This document shows, one piece after another, positions 19,013 through 29,582 of a stretch of DNA of 64,000 nt. Numbering within the stretch: position 1 is the stretch's first letter; each line of letters starts with the position of its first letter. Source of the stretch: Verrucomicrobiaceae bacterium (GTDB lineage Bacteria; Verrucomicrobiota; Verrucomicrobiia; Verrucomicrobiales; Verrucomicrobiaceae); assembly GCA_027489965.1 (NCBI GenBank), contig JAIXZA010000162.1, positions 186,001-250,000 of the forward strand, written 5' to 3'. The notes beneath the pieces were generated by a model. The model was not told where the DNA came from. It ran no database searches and saw nothing but the letters and a program-made list of their open reading frames with translations. Both the position numbers and the translations under genes were made by a program.

Positions 19013-19807
19013 CTATTTCATCAATTCGGCCACTTTAGGACCGATGGCATCTGCCCAGATTTGGTAGCCCGCAGCTGATAGGTGCAGGAAGTCGGGCATG
19101 ATGTCTTTTGTCAGACTGCCATCAGGTTTCAGAAACTTTTCGCCGATATCCAGGAAGTGGATGTTTTGACCATCATGCAGTTTGGCAATGATCGCATTCA
19201 CCTGTTTCAACTTATCGCGCCCTGGATTGGGAGCAGCCTTTTCTCCACGAGGAAAGACAGCGAGCAACAGGATCTTTGCCTGGGGTTGCTTGGCGCGAAT
19301 GGTTTCCACAATGACGGTTACACCTTTGGCGATTCCATTAGCCGGATCGCTGCCAGAATTGTTGGTGCCGATCATGAGTACAACGGCCTTTGGTTTAATG
19401 CCGTCTAATTCGCCATTAGTGATGCGCCAAAGGACATGCTGAGTGCGGTCGCCACCGATACCGAAGTTGGCGGGCTTGTATGGACCAAAGGCTTTGTCCC
19501 AAATGTCTTTCTTACCTCCCCATCCTGCGGTGATGGAGTCTCCCAGAAAAATCAATTCTGCTTGGCCTTCCTGGGCTATTTTCACGAAGCGCTCGTGGGC
19601 AGCTTTGAAGCCGGGATTCACTTTGCCATCAGCACCGAATTTTTCGGCTGCGATATCTGGAGCCTGTGCTGGTAAAACGACGATCGGTTTGGCTACAGGC
19701 TTGATGGCTGGAGACGTGGTCTCCGCCTGTAAGCTAGTGGCGATTAAAAAAACCGAGGCAAGAGTAAGGGTGCTTTTTTTCATGCAAAACCCAGTGTGAT
19801 CAGCCAC
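19013..19807 (-). CDS. GDSL-type esterase/lipase (PAF-acetylhydrolase IB-like), secreted
   Basis: ELIFLGDSITAGWGG, NFGIGGDRTQHVLWRI, VLMIGTNNSG, DFLHLSAAGYQIWADAI; signal peptide. Confidence 0.9.
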   Translation of the reverse strand: MADHTGFCMKKSTLTLASVFLIATSLQAETTSPAIKPVAKPIVVLPAQAPDIAAEKFGADGKVNPGFKAAHERFVKIAQEGQAELIFLGDSITAGWGGKKDIWDKAFGPYKPANFGIGGDRTQHVLWRITNGELDGIKPKAVVLMIGTNNSGSDPANGIAKGVTVIVETIRAKQPQAKILLLAVFPRGEKAAPNPGRDKLKQVNAIIAKLHDGQNIHFLDIGEKFLKPDGSLTKDIMPDFLHLSAAGYQIWADAIGPKVAELMK

Positions 19808-19966
19808 AGAATCACTGACAAGGCTATTTTCATCCGAGGGTGAACTTATTCATGAAACTCTTTTCCGAGTTGTGACAAGACTACGTGGCTGGCGTCTTTT
19901 TGAAGACTTACTTGCATGAGTCAGGCTAACAGTTGCTAATGCGGCAGAATGCATTGAATTGGCAGC

Positions 19967-21631
19967 ATGCGATTCACTTTCATTCTGTGTTATGCAGTCA
20001 TGATGCTGACGGCAGTGGTGGGAGCTTGTTTTGGGCAGGTCTCGGTACAACCAGCGCCGGTAGTATTGCCTGCACCTCTTTCGCAGGAGGCACCGCCTGA
20101 TAAAAAGGAGACCCTGCGTGCGCTTTTACAAACACGAGATGGCATCCGAGCCGCCATGGATGAACAGCGAAAAAAGATCCAGACGACCATGGGTGACTCT
20201 GCGAAGTTGGAGATTCAGCAGCAAATTGAAATTTTAGACAAGCGGCGACAAGAGGTAGAGCGGGACTTCACGGTGTTGGTTACAGGTCTGCAATCCACCA
20301 ATGCTTCAGGTAGTCCCACACAAAAAGTGACACCCTTAAGCATCCAGGATGAGATGAGTCAGCTGCTAACGCCGATTTTTACCGATTTGCGAGCCCTGAC
20401 ACAGAAGTCGCGTGCCTTTCAGGAGTTGGCGGAGGAGTTGGTCAGGCTCAAAGAGCGGGAGGAGCAAGAAAAACGAGCGGTGGCAGAAATTGATAAATTG
20501 TTAGCTGAGGTCAAAGCTTCAAAGACACCGGATCCAGTTTTGCGTTCTGCTTTAAATGAAACGCGCAAGGCATTTCAAGGACGTCTCGATGAGGTAACGA
20601 GTCGAACCGCCGCCGTGCAGCACCAACTAGGTGAGTTGAAAATTACGGGGGTGTCATTTTGGAAAGATCTTGGGTTGCAGGTAAAGCACTTCGTCTTCAT
20701 TCGCGGCACAAACATTCTTTTGGCGCTGCTCGTGTTCATGGTGATTTTCTTCGGACTGCGTACCGCGTATGCCTATTTCATGAAAGTCATCGCAGTGCGT
20801 AAATATCAGCGTCTGAGCTTTATGCTGCGTGTCCTAGATGTTGCGCATGAAGGTGGTGCCTTGTTGTTGGGTCTTTCTGCTGCGCTTTTGGTTTTGTATG
20901 CGCGGGGTGATTGGTTGCTTGGCGGCTTAAGCCTCCTAGCTTTGGGTGGTCTGCTAATGACTGCAAAGACAGGCATCGCTAGGCATTTAGAGCAGTTGCA
21001 ATTTCTTCTGAATCTCGGTCAGGTGCGTGAAGGTGAGCGGGTCATCATTGCGGGTGTGCCTTGGCGTGTGGGCACCATTTATATGTTCACTCAGCTCACA
21101 AACCCAGCCATGCCAGGAGCCAGTTTGCGACTTCCCTTGCAGACTTTAGCTGCCATGACCTCCCGGCCGAGTAAGCTGGGCGAAGCTTGGTTTCCCTGTG
21201 AGATAGGTTCTTGGATTTTAGTCAATGGCAGCACGCTAGCTCAGGTGACTGACATCACACCAGAACATGTCGTCATCTCTTATCAGGGAGGATTAAAGCG
21301 ATGGATTCCCTTGGCTACTTTCATCACTATGGACACAGCTTCTCTAAGTGGAGGCTTCTCCCGCAGTATTACTCTCGATTATCATGTCAGCGATGAATCG
21401 ATGGGAACAGTTGATGTCGTGAAGCGTCTGAAAACAGCTATCCGTGAGTGTTTACTTCGAAGCATCAGATCCGAAGAATTGCGTGATTTGAAGGTTGAGT
21501 TACAAAACAGCCAAGGGGCCACTCATGTTTATGAGGTGACCGCGCAGTTCACAGCTGCTCTAGCCCCACAATACCAAAGTCTCCAAGCAATGCTTCAGCA
21601 TGCAGCGGCAGAAGCGAGCAACCGACTTTGA
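19967..21631 (+). CDS. MscS-like membrane protein with coiled-coil periplasmic N-terminus
   Basis: Signal peptide, long coiled coil, TM segments, beta-domain IAGVPWRVGTIYMFT...WILVNGSTLAQVTDITPEHVVISYQGG. Confidence 0.6.
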   Translation: MRFTFILCYAVMMLTAVVGACFGQVSVQPAPVVLPAPLSQEAPPDKKETLRALLQTRDGIRAAMDEQRKKIQTTMGDSAKLEIQQQIEILDKRRQEVERDFTVLVTGLQSTNASGSPTQKVTPLSIQDEMSQLLTPIFTDLRALTQKSRAFQELAEELVRLKEREEQEKRAVAEIDKLLAEVKASKTPDPVLRSALNETRKAFQGRLDEVTSRTAAVQHQLGELKITGVSFWKDLGLQVKHFVFIRGTNILLALLVFMVIFFGLRTAYAYFMKVIAVRKYQRLSFMLRVLDVAHEGGALLLGLSAALLVLYARGDWLLGGLSLLALGGLLMTAKTGIARHLEQLQFLLNLGQVREGERVIIAGVPWRVGTIYMFTQLTNPAMPGASLRLPLQTLAAMTSRPSKLGEAWFPCEIGSWILVNGSTLAQVTDITPEHVVISYQGGLKRWIPLATFITMDTASLSGGFSRSITLDYHVSDESMGTVDVVKRLKTAIRECLLRSIRSEELRDLKVELQNSQGATHVYEVTAQFTAALAPQYQSLQAMLQHAAAEASNRL

Positions 21632-21657
21632 GATCCTGCATTCAAAGCTGGCTGCCT

Positions 21658-21895
21658 TCAAGGCTTCGAAAGTTCGGTGATGTTGGAAGCAAGCGCATCG
21701 AAAGAGAGGCGGTCACTGTTGTTCTTACCGACGTAGCGAATGACTTCATTGCCACTTGGATCGAGCAGGAAAGTGTGCCGTTTGACCGTGAAAGGCATAG
21801 CCATCCGGAATGTCGAAGTCCTTGGCTAGTCTGGCCTTGGGATCACGATCTACAGTGCAGAAGATGCCGACTGGAGAGTCACGCTGGTCGAGTTA
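21658..21895 (-). pseudogene. Truncated, frameshifted peroxiredoxin (AhpC/TSA) remnant
   Basis: Reverse strand: DSPVGIFCTVDRDPKARLAKDFDIPDG, then a frame change into MAMPFTVKRHTFLLDPSGNEVIRYVGKNNSDRLSFDALASNITELSKP*; N-terminal half missing. Confidence 0.6.
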
Positions 21896-21904
21896 GTCTT
21901 GAGG

Positions 21905-23185
21905 CTAAGCAGCATTGCGCTCGATGCGCTTTTTCAGTATTGGAGGCCGCTCGCCTTTAACGACGGCTTCATTGATGGAGACTGATTTTACATCCGCACG
22001 GCTGGGCACCTCATACATCACGTCCAGCATGATGCGCTCAAAGATGCTGCGCAGTCCACGAGCACCTGTGCCGCGCTTCACGGCCTCGCGGGCCATTGCT
22101 AGTAGGCCGTCTTTATTGACGGAGAGATCCACGCTCTCCATGCTCAGCAGCTTTGCGTATTGTTTTAGCAGGGCGTTCTTTGGCTCAGTCAAGACGCGCA
22201 CTAGCTCCTGCTCGGTCAGCTCTAGCAGCGAGCAGACAACTGGGATACGACCCACAAATTCTGGGATCATTCCGTAACTTACCAGATCCTCAGGCTCCAC
22301 TTCCAGCGGGCCGTCTGTTTTTGATTTAGTCTCGGTTATTGGAGGATTGCTAAAACCCATGGTGCGGCTGCCTTTACGGCGCTTCACGACTTGGTCCAGG
22401 CCGACAAAGGCACCGCCGCAGATGAACAGGATGTTTTCTGTGTTTACCTGAATGTATTCCTGCTGCGGATGTTTCCGTCCTCCCTGTGGTGGCACATTGC
22501 AGACGGTGCCCTCAATGATTTTTAGCAGTGCTTGCTGTACGCCTTCACCAGACACGTCACGGGTGATGCTGACATTGCCTGTGCTGCGGCCGATCTTGTC
22601 GATCTCATCAATGTAGATGATGCCGATCTCTGCACGAGCCACATCAAAGTCCGCAGCCTGGAGCAGGCGCAGGATGATGTTTTCCACATCTTCACCGACG
22701 TAACCTGCCTCGGTCAGCGTTGTGGCATCGGCGATGCTGAAAGGTACATTTAATATCTTGGCTAGGGAGCGGGCGAGCAATGTCTTCCCGCAGCCGGTCG
22801 GGCCGAGCAGCAACACGTTGCTCTTTTCGATGTCCACTTCATGGGCATCTGACATCTTGCGCGGGCTGTTGTCTCGGCGCATGGCCTGCTGGCGACTGTG
22901 GACAATACGTTTGTAATGATTATGCACGGCCACGCTGAGCACCTTTTTTGCCTGAGCTTGGCCGATCACATGTTGATCTAGAATGGCAGCGATGTCCGCC
23001 GGTTTGGGTACAATGAGGCCCTGAGGTTGATCGGCCTCCTGAGCGTTTTCTTTATCCAGGATGTTTTTACACACCCCGATGCAGCTATCACAAATGAAGA
23101 CCCCAGGTCCAGCGATGAGCTTTCTCACCTCGGCATGACTTTTACCGCAAAAGGAGCAGAGGGTGACAGTGGAGGTGCGTGGCAT
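21905..23185 (-). CDS. clpX: ATP-dependent Clp protease ATP-binding subunit ClpX (start MPRTSTV)
   Basis: N-terminal zinc finger [27 protein letters not shown], Walker [32 protein letters not shown]. Confidence 0.97.
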   Translation of the reverse strand: MPRTSTVTLCSFCGKSHAEVRKLIAGPGVFICDSCIGVCKNILDKENAQEADQPQGLIVPKPADIAAILDQHVIGQAQAKKVLSVAVHNHYKRIVHSRQQAMRRDNSPRKMSDAHEVDIEKSNVLLLGPTGCGKTLLARSLAKILNVPFSIADATTLTEAGYVGEDVENIILRLLQAADFDVARAEIGIIYIDEIDKIGRSTGNVSITRDVSGEGVQQALLKIIEGTVCNVPPQGGRKHPQQEYIQVNTENILFICGGAFVGLDQVVKRRKGSRTMGFSNPPITETKSKTDGPLEVEPEDLVSYGMIPEFVGRIPVVCSLLELTEQELVRVLTEPKNALLKQYAKLLSMESVDLSVNKDGLLAMAREAVKRGTGARGLRSIFERIMLDVMYEVPSRADVKSVSINEAVVKGERPPILKKRIERNAA

Positions 23186-23297
23186 GTGAATGGTCGCAAT
23201 CTCGCACGCGTCAGCTCGTATCGTCAAGACAAGACAAGCCGTGAAACATTTTCGCGACGTAATCCATGGATATGCTCTACATTACCACTTTAATTCC

Positions 23298-24902
23298 ATG
23301 AATGACTTCGACTTTATTATCGTCGGCAGCGGCGCAGGCGGACTTAGCGCGGCGCTGCATGCTAGCGAACACGGACGTGTGGCCGTGGTCACTAAGCGTG
23401 GCGCGCTGGACTCGAATTCAAACTGGGCACAGGGTGGGATCGCCTGTGTGACGAGTGAGGTGGACAGTATCGAGCAGCATGTGAGTGATACCTTGATCGC
23501 TGGGGCCGGTCTGTGTAACGAGGAGGCCGTGCGCGTCATCGTGACCGAGGGGCCGGATCGGATCGCTGAGCTGGTGAAGTGGGGAGTGGACTTCGATCAG
23601 CGTCCTGCTTCAGATGGACATTTGGAGTTTGATCTAACTAAAGAAGGCGGCCACTCCCAGAGACGCGTGCTTCATGCAGCTGATGCCACGGGGCGGGAGA
23701 TCACAGAGAAGTTGCTGGCGGAGGTGCGCACGCGGCCAAACATCACGCTTTATGAAAATCACTTCGCCGTGGACATCATCACCACGACAAAGCTCGGCTT
23801 TGTTTCTGAAGATCGCGTCCTGGGACTTTATGTGCTGAATGAGGAGACGCGGGAAGTCCTGACTTTCCGCTCGGACCGCGTGGTGCTGGCCACAGGTGGC
23901 TGCGGACGCGTGTATCTTTATACGACAAATCCCCGTGTGGCCACTGGTGACGGCGTGGCCTTGGCCTGGAGAGCAGGTGCCAGCGTGGCAAACATGGAGT
24001 TCATCCAATTTCACCCTACCTGCCTCTACCACCCCGAAAAGCGCTCCTTCCTCATCACTGAAGCCATGCGTGGAGAAGGCGCACGTTTGATCGGCGCGGA
24101 TGGGAAGGACTTCATGCAAAATTACGATAAACGCGGAACATTGGCGCCCCGTGACATCGTGGCTCGTGCGATCGACCACGAGATCAAGCGTACGGGCGGA
24201 CCTTGTGTGTATCTCGACATTTCTCACAAGCCTGCGGACTTCATTCTTAGCCATTTCCCCAATATTCATAAAGCCTGCCTGGAGGTGGATATTGACATTA
24301 CCAAACAGCCAATTCCGGTCGTCCCCGCCGCGCATTATCAGTGTGGTGGTGTGGTCACCGATGTGAATGGAGCGACTCGTATCCGCGGCCTTTGCGCTGT
24401 GGGAGAAGTCGGCTGCACGGGCCTGCATGGCGCGAACCGACTGGCCAGCAATTCATTGCTGGAGTGCTTGGTCATCTCTCACCGAGCCGTCGAGCACATG
24501 CTGCGGAAGATGCCCATCGGCAAAGAATCCGAGCAAGTGTACACCGTGCCGCCCTGGCAAAGTGGCGTGGCGGTGGACAATGACGAACTCGTCGTCATTT
24601 ACCATAACTGGGATGAAATCCGCCGCCTGATGTGGGACTACGTCTCCATCGTCCGCACTGGCAAACGTCTGCAACGCGCCGCCGCTCGCTTGCGCAATCT
24701 GAAGCGAGAAGTGCAGGAGTTTTACTGGAACTTCCGCATTACCAGCGAGCTTCTAGAGCTGCGTAATTTGGTAGAAACAGCCTCCCTCATCGTCGAGTGC
24801 GCCATCCGTCGTCATGAAAGTCGCGGCCTGCATTACACGCTGGATTTCCCAGACAAAGACGAAACCCGAGCGCCGGTAGATACGACACTGAGGCGGTATT
24901 AG
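23298..24902 (+). CDS. nadB: L-aspartate oxidase (start MNDFDFIIVG)
   Basis: FAD motif FDFIIVGSGAGGLSAAL, NWAQGGIA, MEFIQFHPTCLYHPEKRSFLITEAMRGEGARL, HYQCGGVVTDVNGATRIRGLCAVGE. Confidence 0.96.
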   Translation: MNDFDFIIVGSGAGGLSAALHASEHGRVAVVTKRGALDSNSNWAQGGIACVTSEVDSIEQHVSDTLIAGAGLCNEEAVRVIVTEGPDRIAELVKWGVDFDQRPASDGHLEFDLTKEGGHSQRRVLHAADATGREITEKLLAEVRTRPNITLYENHFAVDIITTTKLGFVSEDRVLGLYVLNEETREVLTFRSDRVVLATGGCGRVYLYTTNPRVATGDGVALAWRAGASVANMEFIQFHPTCLYHPEKRSFLITEAMRGEGARLIGADGKDFMQNYDKRGTLAPRDIVARAIDHEIKRTGGPCVYLDISHKPADFILSHFPNIHKACLEVDIDITKQPIPVVPAAHYQCGGVVTDVNGATRIRGLCAVGEVGCTGLHGANRLASNSLLECLVISHRAVEHMLRKMPIGKESEQVYTVPPWQSGVAVDNDELVVIYHNWDEIRRLMWDYVSIVRTGKRLQRAAARLRNLKREVQEFYWNFRITSELLELRNLVETASLIVECAIRRHESRGLHYTLDFPDKDETRAPVDTTLRRY

Positions 24903-25816
24903 TTAAAGAAGACTTTCTCGGCAGTCTTTCGTAACATCCAGGCTTTGTCGCTTTCGCTGAGAAAGTCTAGGCGATCGCGGATGAGCGAGATGGAGTCATG
25001 GTAGTTATGTCCTGGATCGACTTGAAAGGGGCAATCACTGGCCCACATGAGTCGATCCGAGCCGAAAGAGCCGCGACACTCTCGGATCATCTGGCCAAGA
25101 TCCAAGTACGGCGCTGTTTTTTTACCCAGTGCATAAAAGGCGGAGGTTTTCAGAGTGACTTTCGGATACTTGGACAAATGCAGCAGGCGATCCAAGTGCG
25201 CACGTGTGACGGGACCTGCCATGCCAACCCGTGCGAAGTGGTCGATAACGACGGGTGTCTGCGGATGCTTGGCGCACATTTTCGCGACCGGACCGAGTGC
25301 CTCAGGATTGATTAGCAGGCACAGGTTGAGTCCTTCTTCGGCACCCACGCGCCACATCTCTTCTATGCCAGGAGAAGCTAACCAAGCCGCTACGTCTTTG
25401 CCTTTGGGAGACAGTCTGAAACCACGTACACCTTGCTTTGCCAGCAGCTTCATCTGAGCTCTTACATCGGCTGCTGTTTCATCAATGATGGCTACGCCGG
25501 AAAAAATGCCCGGATGCGCGGCCATCATGTCCAGCATGTAGCGGTTATCCGTTTTGTAATAACTCATCTGGATGAGCACGATACGCGTCACGCCTTCAGG
25601 CTTGGTATACGCAAAGAGCTGATCTGGCGTGAAGCTGGGCGGAGCCATGTCCTTTTGCTCAAAGCCTGCTGCGAGTGGATAGGTCTGCGTGTCAGGCGTC
25701 CAGACATGCACATGGGCATCAATAAACGAACTTTTCATCGTCGTGGCGCAGGTGGCCAATGGAGCGCTCAATACGGAACTAATACTGGTAGTGATGAAGT
25801 GACGACGGCTGGTCAT
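24899..25816 (-). CDS. TIM-barrel amidohydrolase (amidohydrolase_2 family) with Tat-like signal
   Basis: MTSRRHFITTSISSVLSAPLATC; FIDAHVHVWTPDTQTYPL, VVIDHFARVG, LMWASDCPFQV. Confidence 0.88.
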   Translation of the reverse strand: MTSRRHFITTSISSVLSAPLATCATTMKSSFIDAHVHVWTPDTQTYPLAAGFEQKDMAPPSFTPDQLFAYTKPEGVTRIVLIQMSYYKTDNRYMLDMMAAHPGIFSGVAIIDETAADVRAQMKLLAKQGVRGFRLSPKGKDVAAWLASPGIEEMWRVGAEEGLNLCLLINPEALGPVAKMCAKHPQTPVVIDHFARVGMAGPVTRAHLDRLLHLSKYPKVTLKTSAFYALGKKTAPYLDLGQMIRECRGSFGSDRLMWASDCPFQVDPGHNYHDSISLIRDRLDFLSESDKAWMLRKTAEKVFFN

Positions 25817-25828
25817 GTGATTCAGCTA

Positions 25829-26956
25829 TTACTCGAAGTTTAGCAGGAATCTTCTCTGAAACTCTAGGGCCTGCTCCACCTGATCTAACTCCACAGACTC
25901 ATCGGCGGTGTGTGCCCGGTCGATGCTACCCGGTCCAAACACGATACTCGGAATGCCAGCACGGGAAAGCTTACTGGCATCACAACCGAAGGGTACGCCG
26001 CAGGGTTCAGGGTTTAAGCCGAGATCACGTAAGATTTGGGAAGCTGTCTGAGCCACGGCTGATTCAGCGGGTGTATCCAGCGCCTCATCGACGAGAAGAA
26101 GCGGCTCTTCAATCTCGGCTGAGATTCCAGGCAATTGATTCAAAAGCTGCTCATAGTGTGCCACAGCGCTGGCTGCAGTCTCGCCTGGCAGCAGGCGGCG
26201 GTCGATCTCGATAGCACAGCGATCGGGTACAAAATTCACCTGCACGCCACCGCTGATCACCCCCACATTGCAGGTGCCGAAGCCGACCAAAGGATGCTGG
26301 ATTCCTGCTAACCGCGCATTGTCTGCTTCAATGGCGGCAAGGACCTGCATCATGTGCGTGATGGCATTCACTCCAAGATGTGGTTTTGAACTATGCGCTG
26401 ATTTTCCATGCACCACAATCCGGCAGCGTAGCACGCCTTTAGTAGCGATCACGGCCCGCATTTCTGTGGGTTCGGCCACAATGGCCGCGTCTGCTTTGAG
26501 GCTTTGGCAAAGCTTCACCACGCCACGATAGGAGTGCTCTTCATCCACGACAGCCGCTAAGACCACTTCACATGGCGGTGTGATGCCAGCTTCTTTCAAA
26601 GAAAGCATGGCGTGCATCATCGTGGCTAAGCCTGCTTTCGTATCGCAAGAACCCCGACCATACATTTGACCATTCCTGATGATGGGATCAAAAGGCGGGA
26701 TAGTCATGCCTTTGACGGAAACGGTGTCTGTATGGGCTTCAAGTAAAAGACGCCGATGCAGTTGGCGGCCAGGAAGGCGTGCCATGATGTTGGGACGTCC
26801 TGGGAAGACCTCTTCTTCCCAGGTCTCGATCCCATGCAACTGGAAAAAGCGCCGCACATAGGTCGCCACTTCCCGCTCACCTGGCCCGCCCTTATAGGAC
26901 GAGTTCACGCTGTTGATGCGGACTAGCTCTGCGAGGGTTTTGACAAGGGGCGACAT
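25829..26956 (-). CDS. M20-family peptidase/deacetylase (ArgE/DapE-like)
   Basis: LLLEAHTDTVSVKGMTIPPFDPI, GRGSCDTKAGLATMMHA, VVDEEHSYRGV, VFGPGSIDRAHTADESVEL. Confidence 0.92.
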   Translation of the reverse strand: MSPLVKTLAELVRINSVNSSYKGGPGEREVATYVRRFFQLHGIETWEEEVFPGRPNIMARLPGRQLHRRLLLEAHTDTVSVKGMTIPPFDPIIRNGQMYGRGSCDTKAGLATMMHAMLSLKEAGITPPCEVVLAAVVDEEHSYRGVVKLCQSLKADAAIVAEPTEMRAVIATKGVLRCRIVVHGKSAHSSKPHLGVNAITHMMQVLAAIEADNARLAGIQHPLVGFGTCNVGVISGGVQVNFVPDRCAIEIDRRLLPGETAASAVAHYEQLLNQLPGISAEIEEPLLLVDEALDTPAESAVAQTASQILRDLGLNPEPCGVPFGCDASKLSRAGIPSIVFGPGSIDRAHTADESVELDQVEQALEFQRRFLLNFE

Positions 26957-27004
26957 GGCTCGATGATGAGCCGTAGCCATCGCGATGGCAACTTTTAGCG
27001 GAAG

Positions 27005-28189
27005 TTATTCACTGACCAAGGCATCGAGTAGATACTTCGAGGGCTGGAAGTGCTCGATGAGGATCTCCTGCTGACTGCCGCGATTCATGCGAACCTGACG
27101 GATGTCAAAGTTAGGCGTTTTATGCGGAGCAAAGAGGATGTCGTCGTGAGTCGCGTTTTGATGCCGCTTGAACTGAGCCGGAGTGATGTGACCCCCGAGA
27201 TGGTCGTCGCGACCGGTAGCCAGATGGCAGGTGCCGAGCACTTTTTCATCTTGGATATCAGAACCAGAAACAGGCAGCACTTGGGTGCCGAAACCAAGTT
27301 CACCTAGAACGCCTGTCATAGGATCGTCCAGCAGCTTGGCGTTATGCGCATCAATGGTGGCCTGATCTCCGCCGATCAGCTCGCTCTTGATGATGCAGCC
27401 ACCGGTAACGGTGAGTTTCCCCAGCGTGCCGTCCTCATATTTCATGGGGAAGAAGCCCTCAGCTCCAGTCGGGACGAAGTACACCTCGCCAGCGGGCAGA
27501 TTGGCCACGTCTGGTGTGGTGCCACGGCAGAGTCCATGAGACTTTTGAGCCTCTTGAGCACTGAGTTCCAGCTTAGCAGTGAGCACTTCACCGGTTTCCA
27601 GCGCAAAGTCGATCTCCACACTGTCAGCGCGTGTCATGGCAAGACGCAACTTCTCAGCATCACGGCTGACTTCTTCGTAATCGACAGCGAGTCCGCTATT
27701 TAAAATCACCTCATTGACGCCATGTAGTGTCGCCCCACGGAAGCCATATTTTTTGGCAAATGCCGTCAGGGGTGCCGTGGCAGAGAAGGTCGAGATGCAG
27801 AGGATGATGTCGTAATTCGTGTAGATATCCCCTTCTAGGCTGAGCTTGTTACCGTGCATGTCCACGCATTCATCAGGCATGTCCAGATTGCTGCCAGTGG
27901 TCTGGGTATAGGCAAACATCTCGCCGCCCTTCAATGCTAGCTCATCCAGGACGCCATTTTGCAGGCCCTGATAAAAGTATTTGTAGGCGCGGCCTTGGAT
28001 TGCGCGGGCTGGATTTTGGAGAAAAGCCATGCCTTTGGCTTCAGCTAGGTCTGGCAGGTCGATCAAAATGCAGATCTTGCAGCCGAAGGTGGGCTGAAAC
28101 ACGGTGTGCAGGAGACGATAAAGGTCGAACTTCGGGAACTTACGATTGTCGGCAGTAGTCTGAACGGTTGGCATTGGGGGGTGCATCAT
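27005..28189 (-). CDS. M29 aminopeptidase / NicX-like metalloenzyme family protein
   Basis: FRGATLHGVNEVILNSGLAVDYEEVSRDAEKLRLAMTRADSVEIDF, LPAGEVYFVP, ATGRDDHLGGHITPAQF. Confidence 0.65.
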   Translation of the reverse strand: MMHPPMPTVQTTADNRKFPKFDLYRLLHTVFQPTFGCKICILIDLPDLAEAKGMAFLQNPARAIQGRAYKYFYQGLQNGVLDELALKGGEMFAYTQTTGSNLDMPDECVDMHGNKLSLEGDIYTNYDIILCISTFSATAPLTAFAKKYGFRGATLHGVNEVILNSGLAVDYEEVSRDAEKLRLAMTRADSVEIDFALETGEVLTAKLELSAQEAQKSHGLCRGTTPDVANLPAGEVYFVPTGAEGFFPMKYEDGTLGKLTVTGGCIIKSELIGGDQATIDAHNAKLLDDPMTGVLGELGFGTQVLPVSGSDIQDEKVLGTCHLATGRDDHLGGHITPAQFKRHQNATHDDILFAPHKTPNFDIRQVRMNRGSQQEILIEHFQPSKYLLDALVSE

Positions 28190-28351
28190 GTCGGGGATAA
28201 TTGCAATTTGGTAGAGCTTTTTACGGCGGTCGTGCGAAAATCAGCTGCTCTTTTCTTTTTTGAAATTTTGACGGAATCGTTGTAAATGGTCAAAATAGTC
28301 TGAATACAGCGGTCGCCGCTCTCGTCTCTACCCTCTGCCATCCTCTAAAAC

Positions 28352-28963
28352 ATGCCCGCCTCCACTGCGCCTGAATCTGGCGAAGTCTCGGACTCCGACC
28401 TGGTCAAGCGCTGCCAGGCGGGCGACACCCGTGCGTTCGACGTGCTCGTGAACCGTTACCGAGGGAAGGTCTATGCTATGACTTACCACATGATCCAGAA
28501 TGAGACAGAGGCCTGGGACCTCGCGCAGGAGGCTTTTATCAAAGCCTGGCGCGCCATGCCGAATTTCAAGCTGGACTCAGCCTTCTACACCTGGCTCTAC
28601 CGGATCACGCACAACGTGACCTACGATTGGCTGCGGAAAAAAAAGATTCAAGGTGACGGAGAGTTTGATGACTCCCACACCGACCATCGTGTGGCCGCTG
28701 GCGCTGAGGCTGTGGCCCGCCATGAACCCGCACCCGACACGGCTTTAAAAAATGCTGAACTGGGTGCCCGAATCCACGAAGCCATCGCTAAACTAAGCCC
28801 AGATCATAAGCAGGTGATCCTGCTCCGTGAGGTGGAAGGCATGGCTTATGAAGAGATTGCGGAGATCATCCCCTGCACGCTCGGCACAGTGATGAGTCGA
28901 CTCTTCTACGCCCGCAAGAAACTGCAAGAAATGTTGAAAGACACTTATGAAAACGCCCTCTGA
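28352..28963 (+). CDS. RpoE-type ECF RNA polymerase sigma factor
   Basis: LVKRCQAGDTRAFDVLVNRYRGKVYAMTYHMIQNETEAWDLAQEAFIKAWRAM; sigma4 LREVEGMAYEEIAEIIPCTLGTVMSRLFYARKKLQEML. Confidence 0.95.
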   Translation: MPASTAPESGEVSDSDLVKRCQAGDTRAFDVLVNRYRGKVYAMTYHMIQNETEAWDLAQEAFIKAWRAMPNFKLDSAFYTWLYRITHNVTYDWLRKKKIQGDGEFDDSHTDHRVAAGAEAVARHEPAPDTALKNAELGARIHEAIAKLSPDHKQVILLREVEGMAYEEIAEIIPCTLGTVMSRLFYARKKLQEMLKDTYENAL

Positions 28964-29582
28964 AGACCATGATCTGATCCGTTTCCTGGACGGTGAAATG
29001 AGCGACGCTGAACGCGCCAGCTTCGAAGCACGCATGGCAGCTGACCCAATGCTCAATTCGGAAGTGACCATGATGCAGCGCATGAGTGCTGATCTACGCA
29101 CTCACTTACCTGCGGAGATGCCAGTACCCTATGCTGACTTCTTCAATAGCCAAATCCAGGTTCGTATCGCCCAGGAAGAGCCAGTGACTCTGCCTGCCGC
29201 GCGCTCTTCATGGCTCGACTGGCTGCGCATTCCGACCCTGATCACCGCAGCAGCAGCGGTGGCCATTGGCGGATTCATGATTTTGCAAAAGCAGAATCAG
29301 CCGGCAAACAACAGCGTCGTTCACAGCATTTATGTGCCGAATCCAGCTGTTCAGGCTCGCAGCTTCCATTCAGCCGAAGCCCAAGCAACAGTGCTGATTC
29401 TAGATGGCGTCGAGGCCATGCCTGCAGATCGCAAGATTGTCGGTTTCCACGTCGAGCGCACAGAGTCAGACCAAGAAGTGGCGACCACCACGCTGTTTGG
29501 CGAAAGCGGTCAAATCCTGGCCGTTGTCGCCAAGGATGCACGCAATCAACCCCGCTTGCTGTCAGCGAATCCACGCGGATGA
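28947..29582 (+). CDS. Anti-sigma factor-like membrane protein
   Basis: Overlaps the sigma gene; DLIRFLDGEMSDAERASFEARMAADP, single TM TLITAAAAVAIGGFMIL. Confidence 0.8.
   Translation: MKTPSEDHDLIRFLDGEMSDAERASFEARMAADPMLNSEVTMMQRMSADLRTHLPAEMPVPYADFFNSQIQVRIAQEEPVTLPAARSSWLDWLRIPTLITAAAAVAIGGFMILQKQNQPANNSVVHSIYVPNPAVQARSFHSAEAQATVLILDGVEAMPADRKIVGFHVERTESDQEVATTTLFGESGQILAVVAKDARNQPRLLSANPRG

Noticed and set aside
21628-21960. Plus-strand ORF (110 aa) after the MscS-like gene
   Set aside because: Overlaps the reverse-strand peroxiredoxin remnant and the clpX 3' end; no recognisable features
23634-24428. Minus-strand ORF (264 aa) inside nadB
   Set aside because: Antisense to conserved nadB sequence; His/Cys-rich translation without domain features
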